Shown: piece by piece, positions 26,046 to 34,052 of the stretch
How positions within the stretch are numbered: position 1 is the first letter of the stretch
How the letters are laid out: the number at the start of each line of letters is the position of its first letter
The notes under the pieces: generated by a model
The model's input: the letters and a program-made list of their open reading frames with translations, nothing else
Database searches by the model: none
Told to the model about the DNA's origin: nothing
NCBI GenBank assembly: GCA_029432795.1
Contig: JARNMJ010000034.1
Location: 1 to 44,987 of the forward strand
Source of the DNA: Pontiellaceae bacterium B12219
Lineage (GTDB): Bacteria; Verrucomicrobiota; Kiritimatiellia; Kiritimatiellales; Pontiellaceae
Direction of reading: 5' to 3'
DNA length: 44,987 nt
Position numbers and translations under genes: made by a program

Positions 26046-26420
26046 ATGAAAGAAAAGAGTTACACACTTCAATTTGAGTTACGGGATGACTATCTCTATG
26101 CCCATCTGGAAGGCCAAGACAGCTTCAACGCAAGTATAGAGTACTGGACCCGTATCGCCGAAGAAGTCAGAACCCGGAATCTGACCAAGGTACTCGTGCA
26201 TGAAAATCTGGAGGGCGAACTTTCCGAAGGCGAGGTTTTCGAACTCATCATGGAAGTTCTACCGGCCAGCACCGGGATAAAAGTTGCCCTGTTTGATGAA
26301 CAACAGGTCAACTCCGATATCAATGAACTTGGCGAACTGGTGGCTCGGAACCGCGGTGCTGATATTCGGATTTTCCAATCGCTGGAAAACGCGGGGAACT
26401 GGCTTGCAGCATCAGAGTAG
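26046..26420 (+). CDS. STAS/SpoIIAA-like small protein
   Basis: This 124-residue soluble protein lacks a signal sequence. The alternating strand-helix pattern (YLYAHLEGQDSF; NLTKVLVHENLEG; GIKVALFDEQQ; ADIRIFQSLENAGNWLA) fits the SpoIIAA-like STAS fold used in partner-switching or lipid binding. I cannot identify a phosphorylatable Ser with confidence. It follows the PfkB kinase by six bases, is the last gene of the operon, and overlaps the end of priA on the other strand by nine bases. Confidence 0.65.
   Translation: MKEKSYTLQFELRDDYLYAHLEGQDSFNASIEYWTRIAEEVRTRNLTKVLVHENLEGELSEGEVFELIMEVLPASTGIKVALFDEQQVNSDINELGELVARNRGADIRIFQSLENAGNWLAASE
26373..26387. repeat. TTCCAR-N3-YTGGAA dyad inside the STAS-like gene
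   Basis: A perfect match, read as F-Q-S-L-E near the C-terminus of the protein. Confidence 0.9.
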
Positions 26421-28604
26421 CGAAAGTGCATCCACATCAACCGTCAACGTAACGCCTTTGGGCAGCTTATACTGCGACTGAACGTACCGAATCGGCTTTG
26501 TCATTTTAACCGTATGCTCGCAACGAAGCATAATCTGATAACGCCACTGACCCTTTGCCCGCGCCAGCGGGGCGGGCATGGGTGGACAATGGCTCACCGA
26601 ATCGGGAAGAATCGGCTCCAACCGTTCGAAAAAACGATCCGCCGCCCCCATCACATCCAATTCTGATTCGCCCTTAAACGTGAGGAGCACCAAATGGGAA
26701 AACGGGGGATAGGCCAGCTCTTTGCGGAACTCCAGATCCTGCGCACAAAACCCTTCGTAATCCATACTGCGTGCCGCCTGAATGGCCGGGTGATGCGGTG
26801 TGTAGGCCTGCACAATCACTTCCCCCGCCTTCTCCCCGCGTCCGGCCCGGCCCGCCACCTGCGTCAGCAGCTGAAAGGTACGTTCGCCGGCCCGGAAATC
26901 GGGAACGTGCAACGACATGTCTGCATGCAGCACCCCCACCAGCGTCACATTCGGAAAATCCAGCCCTTTGGCAATCATCTGTGTTCCCAGCAGAATATCA
27001 ATTTTCCCCGTCCTGAATTTATCGAGCACCGTGCGATATGAATCTTTCTTGCGCATCGTATCCGAATCCATCCGCGCCACCCGTGCGTTCGGACAGATTT
27101 TTTCCAGCACCTCTTCAATTTTTTCGGTTCCCATCCCTGCATATTTAAAATCGGGATCAGAACACTTCGGGCAACGCGCCGGCACCTTTTCTTCCGCCCC
27201 GCAAATATGGCACATCAACTTATGGTCCCGTTTGTGGTAGGTCATCGAAACACTGCAGGCGGAGCATTCCGCCACATAACCGCATTGCTCACATTGCAAC
27301 GACGACGAAAAGCCTCGGCGGTTCAAAAACAGAATCGTCTGCTCCCCGACATTAAGCCGATCGTATATCCCTTCCACCAGTTCTCGGGAAAAGATCTGCG
27401 GCCGACCATCCCGCTCCTTTTCAATGCACATATCCACCACGCGCATCAGCGGCATTGACCGGTCATCCACGCGCATTAGCATTTCCGCCAGTTTATAGCG
27501 CCCGTTTTTCACATTGGCGAACGACTCCATCGCAGGCGTCGCCGACCCGAGCACCACACAGCAGTTCTCCAGATGGCCGCGCATCACGGCAACATCGCGC
27601 GCATTATAGCGCGGCGACTCATCCTGCTTATAGGTCGCCTCGTGCTCTTCATCCACAACAATTAAACCGACGTTTTCAATCGGCGAAAAGAGTGCCGAGC
27701 GCGCCCCGATGGCAATCTTTGCTTCGCCATTCCGAATGCGATGCCATTCATCGTGCCGCTCGCCATCGGAAAGGCTGGAGTGCAGCACGGCGATGCATTC
27801 GCCGAAGCGCGACCGAAACCGATCCACCGTTTGCGGAGTCAGCGCAATTTCCGGCACCAAAACAATCGCGCCCTTCCCCTTATCCAATGCGTGCTGAATC
27901 GCCTGTAAATAGACTTCAGTTTTCCCGCTGCCGGTCACTCCGTGCAGCAGAACGGTTCCCGGTTTTTCCTGATCCACCTCGGCGTTAATGATATCCAGAG
28001 CAGTTTGCTGTTCGACCATCAGATCAAACGGCTTCGTGCGCAGCAGTTCCATTCCGGCATGCGGATCGCGCTGAATCGTCTCCTCAGAAATGGTTACCAA
28101 TCCCAGCTTTTCCAAGGTTCGGATCGGTGAATCTGAACAGCCGGTGCGCTCTTTCAATTCAGAAATCGTCATGGCCCCGTGCGCTTCCAGCGTTTGGAAA
28201 ACCTCATCCTGCAGGGCTGAAATTTTTTCAGGTGTTTTACCGGTGAGAGCAACAGAAAGCTGCTTTTTGTGTTTTGCGCCCCGCTTCCGGACAGCGCTGG
28301 GCAGAACCGTGCGAACGGCGTGCTCGATCGGCGCGCAATAATACTCCGCAATCCAATATGCAAGTTTCATGATTTCGTCGGGAATAAGCGGTTTTTCTCC
28401 AACCACGCCGCTGATAGGCTTGAGCTTATCCGCAAATGCCGAATACGTGGAAAGGCCCACAACAAAACCGCGCAGTTCACGCGACCGAAACGGAACATTC
28501 ACCTGCGATCCAACCTTTATCGATGCCTGCAGATGGGCAGGAATCAGGTAATCAAATTCCCGATCCAACGATATCTCAACTACAACTTTTGCAATCCGTG
28601 CCAT
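26412..28604 (-). CDS. priA: Primosomal replication helicase PriA
   Basis: PriA restarts collapsed replication forks and reloads DnaB. The 730 residues show an N-terminal DNA-binding domain (1-110), a superfamily 2 helicase core with Walker A GVTGSGKT at 222-229 and a DEEH box near residue 318, and the zinc-binding insertion with four CxxC pairs (CEQCGYVAECSAC and MCHIC through CPKC, about 435-475). The late TQMIAKGLDFPNVTLVGVLHAD motif completes it. The start MARIAKVVVEISLDREFDY is family-typical. A TTCCAR dyad lies 18 bp before the start. Upstream terminators leave less than 45 bp for a promoter. Confidence 0.97.
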   Translation of the reverse strand: MARIAKVVVEISLDREFDYLIPAHLQASIKVGSQVNVPFRSRELRGFVVGLSTYSAFADKLKPISGVVGEKPLIPDEIMKLAYWIAEYYCAPIEHAVRTVLPSAVRKRGAKHKKQLSVALTGKTPEKISALQDEVFQTLEAHGAMTISELKERTGCSDSPIRTLEKLGLVTISEETIQRDPHAGMELLRTKPFDLMVEQQTALDIINAEVDQEKPGTVLLHGVTGSGKTEVYLQAIQHALDKGKGAIVLVPEIALTPQTVDRFRSRFGECIAVLHSSLSDGERHDEWHRIRNGEAKIAIGARSALFSPIENVGLIVVDEEHEATYKQDESPRYNARDVAVMRGHLENCCVVLGSATPAMESFANVKNGRYKLAEMLMRVDDRSMPLMRVVDMCIEKERDGRPQIFSRELVEGIYDRLNVGEQTILFLNRRGFSSSLQCEQCGYVAECSACSVSMTYHKRDHKLMCHICGAEEKVPARCPKCSDPDFKYAGMGTEKIEEVLEKICPNARVARMDSDTMRKKDSYRTVLDKFRTGKIDILLGTQMIAKGLDFPNVTLVGVLHADMSLHVPDFRAGERTFQLLTQVAGRAGRGEKAGEVIVQAYTPHHPAIQAARSMDYEGFCAQDLEFRKELAYPPFSHLVLLTFKGESELDVMGAADRFFERLEPILPDSVSHCPPMPAPLARAKGQWRYQIMLRCEHTVKMTKPIRYVQSQYKLPKGVTLTVDVDALSLL
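28185..28199. repeat. TTCCAR-N3-YTGGAA dyad inside priA
   Basis: A perfect match, read on the coding strand as F-Q-T-L-E at about residues 136-140. Confidence 0.9.
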
Positions 28605-28621
28605 AAGCGTTCCAATGTAGT

Positions 28622-28636
28622 TTCCAATGATTGGAA
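28622..28636. repeat. TTCCAR-N3-YTGGAA dyad upstream of priA
   Basis: A perfect match, extended to TTTCCA/TGGAAA and with an exact dyad except for the central base. A half-site TTCCAATG repeats directly at 28613. The identical 15-mer TTCCAATGATTGGAA occurs inside the sirtuin gene at 30324. Confidence 0.9.
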
Positions 28637-28642
28637 AGGCAC

Positions 28643-28695
28643 GAAAAAAGGCCGCCGGGTGCGTAACGGAGAATCCCGGATTTTCCTGACGGCCT
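28643..28695 (-). terminator. Second, branched terminator-like hairpin before priA
   Basis: On the minus strand AGGCCG pairs with CGGCCT and an inner CCGGG with CCCGG around a 15-nt loop. The structure is followed by six T residues. It stands in tandem behind the hpf terminator. Confidence 0.6.
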
Positions 28696-28702
28696 GTATA
28701 AT

Positions 28703-28730
28703 AAAAAGCCCCCCGGATTTTCCGGAGGGC
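28703..28730 (-). terminator. Rho-independent terminator of hpf
   Basis: On the minus strand a 9-bp stem GCCCTCCGG/CCGGGGGGC (one mismatch, 5-nt loop) is followed by five T residues. It begins 23 bases after the hpf stop codon. Confidence 0.88.
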
Positions 28731-28753
28731 CTCGTTTTCCCTAAGGTTGGAAG

Positions 28754-29170
28754 TTAAGCGGCTTTTTCGATTGCCCGAACGATTCTGCGGCGCGTACGGC
28801 GCCCGTGGCGCTTAACCAGCTGTTTTTCAATACTGTCAAAAACATCTGCAATCGCGCCGTAAACCCCGTCGTGAAGACCGGTTTTTTCCGTGCTGTGCGC
28901 AACATAGAGCCGTTCGCCGGGAACATTGAGTTTTACTTTCACCTGAAAGATTCCGGTTTTTTCACGATGATGCGTCTCATCAATCACAACATACGCCTTC
29001 GCACCTGGAAGCGGGTATTTTTCAAATTTTTCCATCATTTGATCGACCAGCCATACAACGCGCTGTGACTCCTGCATATGTCGAAACTGAATCTCGACCG
29101 GAATCGCCGCATCGGATGCGTGCTCATTGAAGTAAGAAGGTGCGGGGTTAATCTGCTTTGATGTATGCAT
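28754..29170 (-). CDS. hpf: Ribosome hibernation-promoting factor (HPF/RaiA family)
   Basis: HPF-type proteins bind idle 30S subunits and protect or dimerise ribosomes in stationary phase. The 138 residues match the short form: VEIQFRHMQESQRVVWLVDQ, the KAYVVIDE strand, FQVKVKLNVPGERLYVAHST and a helix IADVFDSIEKQLVKRHGRR. The terminal RRRI-rich tail is basic. A strong AAGGAG site eight bases before the ATG at 29170 fixes the start; an upstream ATG at 29218 lacks one. It is a single-gene unit with its own terminator. Confidence 0.88.
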   Translation of the reverse strand: MHTSKQINPAPSYFNEHASDAAIPVEIQFRHMQESQRVVWLVDQMMEKFEKYPLPGAKAYVVIDETHHREKTGIFQVKVKLNVPGERLYVAHSTEKTGLHDGVYGAIADVFDSIEKQLVKRHGRRTRRRIVRAIEKAA

Positions 29171-29430
29171 TACATCAGCTCCTTTCCTTGAGGGTTGATT
29201 CAAATGTCGGACCTGCACACACCGTTGCGCACATGCCCGTGTTGCGTTTGTAGACTACCCGTTCAAAGAACATGTTCAAAGTTTTTCCCGTCTCAATAAG
29301 CGCACAATAGGCTCGATTCTTCATAACCGATTGAGCAGGAAACGGGCACGGCTCTTCCAATGGTTGGAAAAAAATTTCGTATCCACAGCATATCCTGTGA
29401 TAAGAACGGGTTTTTAAGGGAGCCAAATTA
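29171..29430. other. Divergent gap between hpf and the Rdx gene
   Basis: These 260 bp hold a TTCCAR dyad at 29355-29369 and an exact 10-bp palindrome GAACATGTTC at 29268-29277. They also carry the ribosome-binding sites of both flanking genes. I found no convincing promoter pair and no small gene. Confidence 0.5.
29355..29369. repeat. TTCCAR-N3-YTGGAA dyad, intergenic copy
   Basis: A perfect match in the hpf/Rdx divergent gap, 62 bp before the Rdx start. Confidence 0.9.
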
Positions 29431-29730
29431 ATGGGAAAACGAAGTATAACGGTTGAATACTGCACTAAATGCAGATTTATGATGCGCTCTGCCTGGATTG
29501 CCCAGGAACTGCTGCAAAGTTTTGAGGGCGACATCGATGAAGCCGTACTGAGGCCCAGCGAAATTCCCGGCATCTGGCGGATCTACGCCAACGATCAGCA
29601 GGTTTGGGATCGGAAAACCGAACGCGGTCTGCCGGAAATGAAAGATCTGAAACGCCGGGTCCGCGATATTATTGCACCGAACAAAAACCTCGGCCATGCC
29701 GAAACGGTTGAACCCAAAGCGGAAGCGTAA
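29431..29730 (+). CDS. SelW/Rdx family thioredoxin-fold protein (Cys form)
   Basis: This small cytoplasmic protein of 99 residues has the SelT/SelW/SelH pattern: VEYCTKCRFMMRSAWIAQELL with the redox pair C11 and C14 (Cys where animal SelW has selenocysteine), EAVLRPSEIPGIWRIYAND and VWDRKTERGLPEMKDLKRRVRD. The family is thought to act in redox reactions, but bacterial substrates are unknown. A GGGAG site lies nine bases before the ATG. It is followed after 12 bp by a small membrane protein gene. Confidence 0.88.
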   Translation: MGKRSITVEYCTKCRFMMRSAWIAQELLQSFEGDIDEAVLRPSEIPGIWRIYANDQQVWDRKTERGLPEMKDLKRRVRDIIAPNKNLGHAETVEPKAEA

Positions 29731-29742
29731 GCGCGGAACTCT

Positions 29743-30018
29743 ATGAGCAAAGAAACGATTCTCTTAATCCTCCTCTGTCTGGCCCTTGGCTTTCACTATG
29801 TCTCTCAAAAGGCGTTGTTGAAAAAAGGCTGGGAATCGGACGATCCTAAAAAATATGTAAACCGGTTTATGATTAACGGAGCCGGCTTAATTACCATCGC
29901 CATTGCCGCCCTGCTGGCCGCCAAACCGCCCTTCGGCCTCTTCGGCATTCTGGTTTTCATCGAAGGAGCCGTCTGCGTCACTTTCGGTCGCAAACTCAGT
30001 AAAAAGCCAAAGGCGTGA
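29743..30018 (+). CDS. Small membrane protein of unknown function
   Basis: The 91 residues contain three hydrophobic segments (about 5-21, 46-63 and 66-83) joined by a charged stretch KKGWESDDPKKYVNR and ending in a basic KKPKA tail. I do not recognise the family. It is probably co-transcribed with the Rdx gene and converges on the sirtuin gene, with nine bases between the stops. Confidence 0.7.
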   Translation: MSKETILLILLCLALGFHYVSQKALLKKGWESDDPKKYVNRFMINGAGLITIAIAALLAAKPPFGLFGILVFIEGAVCVTFGRKLSKKPKA

Positions 30019-30027
30019 CGCTCTGAT

Positions 30028-30741
30028 TTAGTACATAACGCTTTCCATCACCTTGCATAGATCGTCATGAATCACCAGCTGAGCCTCTCCGTCCAGTGGA
30101 GTCGGCTCCCGGTTAATAATGACCAGACGCGCATTCCATGGCCGATATCCCGGCAGGCCGGCCGCCGGCTGCACCACTAATGAAGTTCCGAGAACCAGTA
30201 CCAAATCGGCCTGACTCATCACCTTCACCGCTTCCATCCAATCGTACTCGGGCAGCATCTCTCCAAAAAATGTGATATTCGGTTTATACACCCCGCCACA
30301 GGAACAATGCGGTACCTCTCCGTTTCCAATGATTGGAAAAAGCTCTTCCGTTTTAATCTGCGAACCGCACGCCCGGCATGTACTGAAGATAAAGTTCCCG
30401 TGCACGGTATACACGGGATCGGAGCCGGCACGCTGATGATAATCATCCACATTCTGCGTAACCACGGTGACATGCTTCATCGCGGCTAATGCGCGGTGGG
30501 CTGAATTCGGTTCTGCATCTCTGACCTGGGGATAAAACGTCCGGGCAAAGCGATAAAAAAATTCCGGCGTCCGATCAAACTTACGCAAATCAAATACGTT
30601 GTCATTAGTGCCGTTGGAGTAAATCCCGCTGGCCGACCGGAAATCGGGAATGCCTGATGCCGTCGAAATCCCCGCACCCGTCAGTGCAACAATTGACGTT
30701 GCGCTGCGAATCCATTCCGACAACTGTTCAATAGAATTCAT
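30028..30741 (-). CDS. cobB: SIR2-family NAD-dependent protein deacylase
   Basis: Sirtuins remove acyl groups from lysines using NAD. The 237 residues show the NAD-binding TGAGISTASGIPDFRS at 21-36, TQNVDDYHQRAG at 95-106, catalytic H114 in the VHGN segment and a zinc site of C122, C125, C146 and C148. The second pair is CSC, with one residue between instead of the usual two to four. The late segment NITFFGEMLPE is typical. A TTCCAR dyad is embedded at 30324-30338 (coding F-P-I-I-G). The gene lies between a convergent membrane-protein gene and divergent trmO. Confidence 0.92.
   Translation of the reverse strand: MNSIEQLSEWIRSATSIVALTGAGISTASGIPDFRSASGIYSNGTNDNVFDLRKFDRTPEFFYRFARTFYPQVRDAEPNSAHRALAAMKHVTVVTQNVDDYHQRAGSDPVYTVHGNFIFSTCRACGSQIKTEELFPIIGNGEVPHCSCGGVYKPNITFFGEMLPEYDWMEAVKVMSQADLVLVLGTSLVVQPAAGLPGYRPWNARLVIINREPTPLDGEAQLVIHDDLCKVMESVMY
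30324..30338. repeat. TTCCAR-N3-YTGGAA dyad inside cobB
   Basis: A perfect match, identical to the intergenic copy at 28622. It is read as F-P-I-I-G, a third codon phase. Confidence 0.9.
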
Positions 30742-30827
30742 AATACGCAGATTACCCCATTTTAATGGATTAGAACAGTAGGTAAAAAATCTATGTAATC
30801 CGCAAAATCTATGGATACTGTCCCGTT

Positions 30828-31544
30828 ATGAATTTTGAATTTAAACCAATCGGAATGATTCGTTCGTGTTACACAGACAAGTTCGGGATACCGCGTCAGC
30901 CGGGCCTCGTGAAAAGTGCAACGGCAACGCTGGAAATGCTGCCTCCTTTCAATCAGCCGGAAGCCTTCCGGGGATTGGAAGAGTTTTCCCATGTCTGGAT
31001 CAGCTTCGTATTTCACCAATCGGCTTCCAATGCTCCGCTTTCGCAGGGCTCCGGTGTGACAGGCTGGAAAGCCACCGTTCGCCCGCCGCGTCTGGGCGGG
31101 AATGAACGCGTGGGAGTGTTTGCCTCGCGCTCCAACTTCCGGCCGAATCCGATCGGACTTTCCGTTGTGGAATTGCTGGAGGTGAACGGCACCGAATTAC
31201 GGCTGGGCGGCGGCGATTTTCTCGACCAAACACCGGTACTCGACATTAAGCCCTACATTCCGTATTCCGACAGTATTCCCGATGCAACGGGCGCATTTGC
31301 CGCCGCACCTCCAAGGCCTGGAAACACAGTTTCCTTTCTGCCGGAGATAGAACAAAAACTCAAAACGCTGGAAACTGAAGCGCGCCCCAACCTTCGGCAA
31401 TTAATCTGCGATATGCTTTCGTTCAACCCGCGTCCGGCCTATCAGCGGGACAATCCCGACCGCCTGTACGGAACCACAGTTTTCGACCTTGAAGTGCGGT
31501 GGAAACAGATTGGAACAGATGTGACAGTTGTTGCGATCAAGTAA
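30828..31544 (+). CDS. trmO: tRNA (t6A37-N6)-methyltransferase TrmO/TsaA
   Basis: TrmO methylates N6-threonylcarbamoyladenosine at position 37 of certain tRNAs using S-adenosylmethionine. The 238-residue protein has the family order: FKPIGMIRSCYTDKFGIPRQPGL at the N-terminus, LEEFSHVWISFVFH near 53, RPPRLGGNERVGVFASRSNFRPNPIGLSVVELL near 88-120 and LDIKPYIPYSDSIPDA near 145. There is no obvious ribosome-binding site before the ATG at 30828, so translation may be leaderless or weak. It ends three bases before a degenerate phosphatase fragment on the other strand. Confidence 0.93.
   Translation: MNFEFKPIGMIRSCYTDKFGIPRQPGLVKSATATLEMLPPFNQPEAFRGLEEFSHVWISFVFHQSASNAPLSQGSGVTGWKATVRPPRLGGNERVGVFASRSNFRPNPIGLSVVELLEVNGTELRLGGGDFLDQTPVLDIKPYIPYSDSIPDATGAFAAAPPRPGNTVSFLPEIEQKLKTLETEARPNLRQLICDMLSFNPRPAYQRDNPDRLYGTTVFDLEVRWKQIGTDVTVVAIK
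31309..31323. repeat. Near-match to the TTCCAR dyad inside trmO
   Basis: CTCCAAGGCCTGGAA differs from the consensus at the first base only. Other one-mismatch copies are at 6655, 8957, 13918, 23668, 24083 and 34517. Confidence 0.5.
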
Positions 31545-31547
31545 GTC

Positions 31548-31680
31548 CTAATTGAGGACGTATTCGCAGATTTCAGCGAAGGCATCGAAGACGGGGTCGC
31601 CATCGAAAGATTCCAGCAGTTGGAAAGATGCAACAGCCTGATTAAGCGCATCCTCAAGAACGTCAATTTGCGCCTTATAA
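31548..31680 (-). pseudogene. Internally deleted copy of the HAD phosphatase 3' end
   Basis: Read on the minus strand the segment encodes DALNQAVASFQLLESFDG followed directly by DPVFDAFAEICEYVLN and a stop. These match residues 113-130 (DTLNQAVEYFQLLEFFDD) and about 198-212 (VPVFDVLAEIREYVLG) of the intact phosphatase at 33402-34052, with about 67 residues missing between. The match is also visible in the bases. There is no start codon with a ribosome-binding site. The intact gene and this remnant flank the hemopexin-like gene. Confidence 0.8.
31611..31625. repeat. TTCCAR-N3-YTGGAA dyad in the phosphatase fragment
   Basis: A perfect match, read as F-Q-L-L-E. It is homologous to the copy at 33675 and therefore not independent, although the central bases differ. 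Confidence 0.85.
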
Positions 31681-33402
31681 TTCTTCCGCAAACAATCTCA
31701 AGGGATCCAGGTTGGAAGGGATATCTTTGTATGGTTCATACGGAATGAGAATTTTCTGGAGATATGCTCTGAGCTGTCCATATTCCTGACCTGCGCTCAG
31801 CTTGCGGACGACTTTGACGTCTAACCATATTTTAAAGTTAAGATATTTAATTATAGAGGCTCCGATGCGCAGGGGTTTGGTAGAGCCTGTTGTTTTGAAT
31901 TCAATCCAGTTGCCAGTACGACCAACCAGATTCCCTACATATGGCTTCCCTTTCCGGAGGGTCATCTCTGCCACCAGATCGCCTTCCACAGATCGGAGGT
32001 CTTTCTGAGTCGCGGCCAGTTTTTGGAGGATTTCTTCAAGTGTTACCGACATCTCATCTGCGGAGTGCGCCGGTACCTCTTTCCTGACTTTCGGAATAGG
32101 TTGAATTTCAGTAACTTTAGGTTTTCGTGGTGGAGCGAGGACCTCCTGCTCCGGAACAGGCCACCCATCAATAGTCATTTTCCCTTCCGCTTCAACCTGT
32201 TTCATCCTGATGTTGAACCGGTAGTATTTATCCCCGGCAAAGAAATAGATAATCCCACGTTGCGCTGTAGCCGCCGCATCAATATGAACGGGCAGTCCCT
32301 TCCAATGCGGGGAACCAAACGGGGAGGTTTTGGTCACCTTTGCCAGCTTGCAGTCGTAGTGGTAGCACGTGTCGTCGGCAAAAAACACGATCGTACTTTT
32401 ATTTATATATGTCGCGGCATCAACGATTGCGGGAATGCCTTCAAATTGTTCGATCCCATTTTCGACAGCCTTTTCAGCCTCGTGCTTCTCTTTATTGTAC
32501 GAACGAAATGAGCCGTCAAAAAAGAAGTATAACTTTTGATCTGAATGGTTAGCGATGGCGCTGAATGCATCCGGAATTCCTTCCCAATCATGCTTCCCGA
32601 ATTCAGTGATGCGGTCAATTGAATGAGTTCGCGTATCGAAACGAAGTATTCTATCGTTGTTGAATAGAGTGATGCGACTTGTGGATTCGGATACGGCGGC
32701 ATGTACTCCTCCCTTCAGCGGGTTTTCGGGAAGCGTTTTTTCGAAATCCTCCAGCTCGGCCTCCTCGAGAGGGCAGCCCCACGCGGACTCGATATCTTTT
32801 ATCAACCGGTTCGAGCTCTCTTCCTGAGCAATCAGCATTCCTTTGGCATCAAAGACCTTCACGGCATATCCTGAGACTTGAATGGATGGTACAGATCGGT
32901 TAGGGGCATTACTTAAATTCTGCGTGAAGAATCGTTTTCCATAGTTTTTTTCATCGGAGAAAGGGCCTTCAGGCAGCGCGTCATATGACCAAGATTTGCT
33001 GTCCAGCAGGAGCTGTTGATCGGAGCTCTTTCTATTGTAACCGATGGTGAAGAGCTTAACGGTGATCGGAGCAGCATAGGCCCGGCTATTCATTTTCTGA
33101 AGAAGGAGGTTGCAACCGGCTGTTATGGCGAGGAAATCTCTTGATTCATTTTTTGTCAGAGCGATTTTAAGTTCAGGTGGGTGCGTTATTTCAACATAAC
33201 TGACATCCGCATCAGACAGCTGAAGCTTTGAGACCCGAATGGTGCTTTTGTCCCTTAATTTCAATACGATCGCATCTCCGACTTCAGCGACAAATTCAGC
33301 TTCGATTGCGCTGCCGTCTTTCCCTTCCCAGAGCCGGTAATCGGCAGACACGGGTATAACACTCGCAAGCAACAGCCCCCAAATATAGCGGTGTAATTTC
33401 AT
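31675..33402 (-). CDS. Secreted SHD1-domain protein with hemopexin-like repeats
   Basis: The protein has 575 residues. A signal peptide (1-20, cleaved after PVSA) is followed by an SLA1-homology SHD1-type domain (22-71: YRLWEGKDGSAIEAEFV through LSDADVSYVE), a pattern frequent in secreted PVC-bacterial proteins. Residues about 232-418 form four hemopexin-like blades, each with an aromatic/Asp strand and a W-x-G-[IL]-P turn: HDWEGIPDAFSAI, IEQFEGIPAIVDAA, PHWKGLPVHIDAA, and IDGWPVP at the last. A linker rich in Pro and Lys and a small beta-rich C-terminal domain (about 485-530) close the protein. Function is unknown; hemopexin folds usually bind proteins, metals or heme. The ATG overlaps the stop of the upstream phosphatase (TAATG). 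The bases are AT-richer than the neighbours. Confidence 0.72.
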   Translation of the reverse strand: MKLHRYIWGLLLASVIPVSADYRLWEGKDGSAIEAEFVAEVGDAIVLKLRDKSTIRVSKLQLSDADVSYVEITHPPELKIALTKNESRDFLAITAGCNLLLQKMNSRAYAAPITVKLFTIGYNRKSSDQQLLLDSKSWSYDALPEGPFSDEKNYGKRFFTQNLSNAPNRSVPSIQVSGYAVKVFDAKGMLIAQEESSNRLIKDIESAWGCPLEEAELEDFEKTLPENPLKGGVHAAVSESTSRITLFNNDRILRFDTRTHSIDRITEFGKHDWEGIPDAFSAIANHSDQKLYFFFDGSFRSYNKEKHEAEKAVENGIEQFEGIPAIVDAATYINKSTIVFFADDTCYHYDCKLAKVTKTSPFGSPHWKGLPVHIDAAATAQRGIIYFFAGDKYYRFNIRMKQVEAEGKMTIDGWPVPEQEVLAPPRKPKVTEIQPIPKVRKEVPAHSADEMSVTLEEILQKLAATQKDLRSVEGDLVAEMTLRKGKPYVGNLVGRTGNWIEFKTTGSTKPLRIGASIIKYLNFKIWLDVKVVRKLSAGQEYGQLRAYLQKILIPYEPYKDIPSNLDPLRLFAEEL

Positions 33403-34052
33403 TAGAACTCCATTCCAAGGACATATTCACGGATTTCGGCCAGGACGTCAAAAACAGGAACACCGGTGGTTTCGAGGCGCGAGCGGCTGTTGTGGCCACA
33501 GGCAACGAGCGCACAGTTTACGCCCATCGCGTCGGCGACTTCAAAATCATGCAGGGTGTCGCCGATAAACAACACGTCGACGGGATTCACAGTAAGGCCC
33601 GCGATGTACTTCAATCCGTTTTCCACCTTGCCGGCGGCATAGATATCGTTGAGGCCGATGACGTCGTCGAAAAATTCCAGGAGTTGGAAATATTCAACGG
33701 CCTGGTTCAACGTATCCTGCTGATAGGCCGATAAAACGGCCTGCCGGATTCCCTGCGATTGGAAGGCCGAAATCAGCTCGCGTGCCCCATCGTGCAACGG
33801 GCATTCATAGCGACGTTCGGTATATTCGGCAATGAACTCCTCGGCCAGCACGCTGTACGGATCTTTGGAATAATCGAAACCGAGCTGGCAATAATATTGA
33901 TCGACCGGAAAACAGAGTTTGTCGCGATAAATTTCCAGCGTGGTAGCAGGAAGATTCCGGCGCTCAAGCATGTGGTTGTTAATTTCCACACACAGCTGCG
34001 TGTCGTCCCAAAGCGTTCCGTTCCAGTCCCAGATGATGTGCTTGAATTTCAT
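33402..34052 (-). CDS. HAD-superfamily phosphatase (phosphoglycolate phosphatase-like)
   Basis: This cytoplasmic 216-residue protein of HAD subclass IA has motif I WDWNGTLWDD with nucleophile D9, motif II around LSAYQQ (S108) and motif IV FIGDTLHDFEVA (D165, D169). The usual second Asp of motif I is Asn11, as in a recognisable WDWNGTL subgroup. The substrate is unknown. The start at 34052 is chosen because motif I follows at once; an extension to 34091 has no family support. The next gene starts on its stop codon. A deleted second copy of its 3' end lies at 31548-31680. Confidence 0.85.
   Translation of the reverse strand: MKFKHIIWDWNGTLWDDTQLCVEINNHMLERRNLPATTLEIYRDKLCFPVDQYYCQLGFDYSKDPYSVLAEEFIAEYTERRYECPLHDGARELISAFQSQGIRQAVLSAYQQDTLNQAVEYFQLLEFFDDVIGLNDIYAAGKVENGLKYIAGLTVNPVDVLFIGDTLHDFEVADAMGVNCALVACGHNSRSRLETTGVPVFDVLAEIREYVLGMEF
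33675..33689. repeat. TTCCAR-N3-YTGGAA dyad inside the HAD phosphatase gene
   Basis: A perfect match, read as F-Q-L-L-E at residues 122-126. Confidence 0.9.

Noticed and set aside
29268-29277. LexA/SOS box GAACATGTTC
   Set aside because: Gram-positive-type SOS boxes need four bases between GAAC and GTTC; here there are two. The neighbouring genes are not SOS genes.
29383-29402. DnaA-box pair near TATCCACAG
   Set aside because: One 8-of-9 match and one poor inverted match only, with no AT-rich unwinding region and no origin genes nearby.
31611-33689. Counting both phosphatase-derived TTCCAR copies as independent evidence
   Set aside because: The fragment and the intact gene are duplicates, so these two sites descend from one; independent perfect copies number 12.
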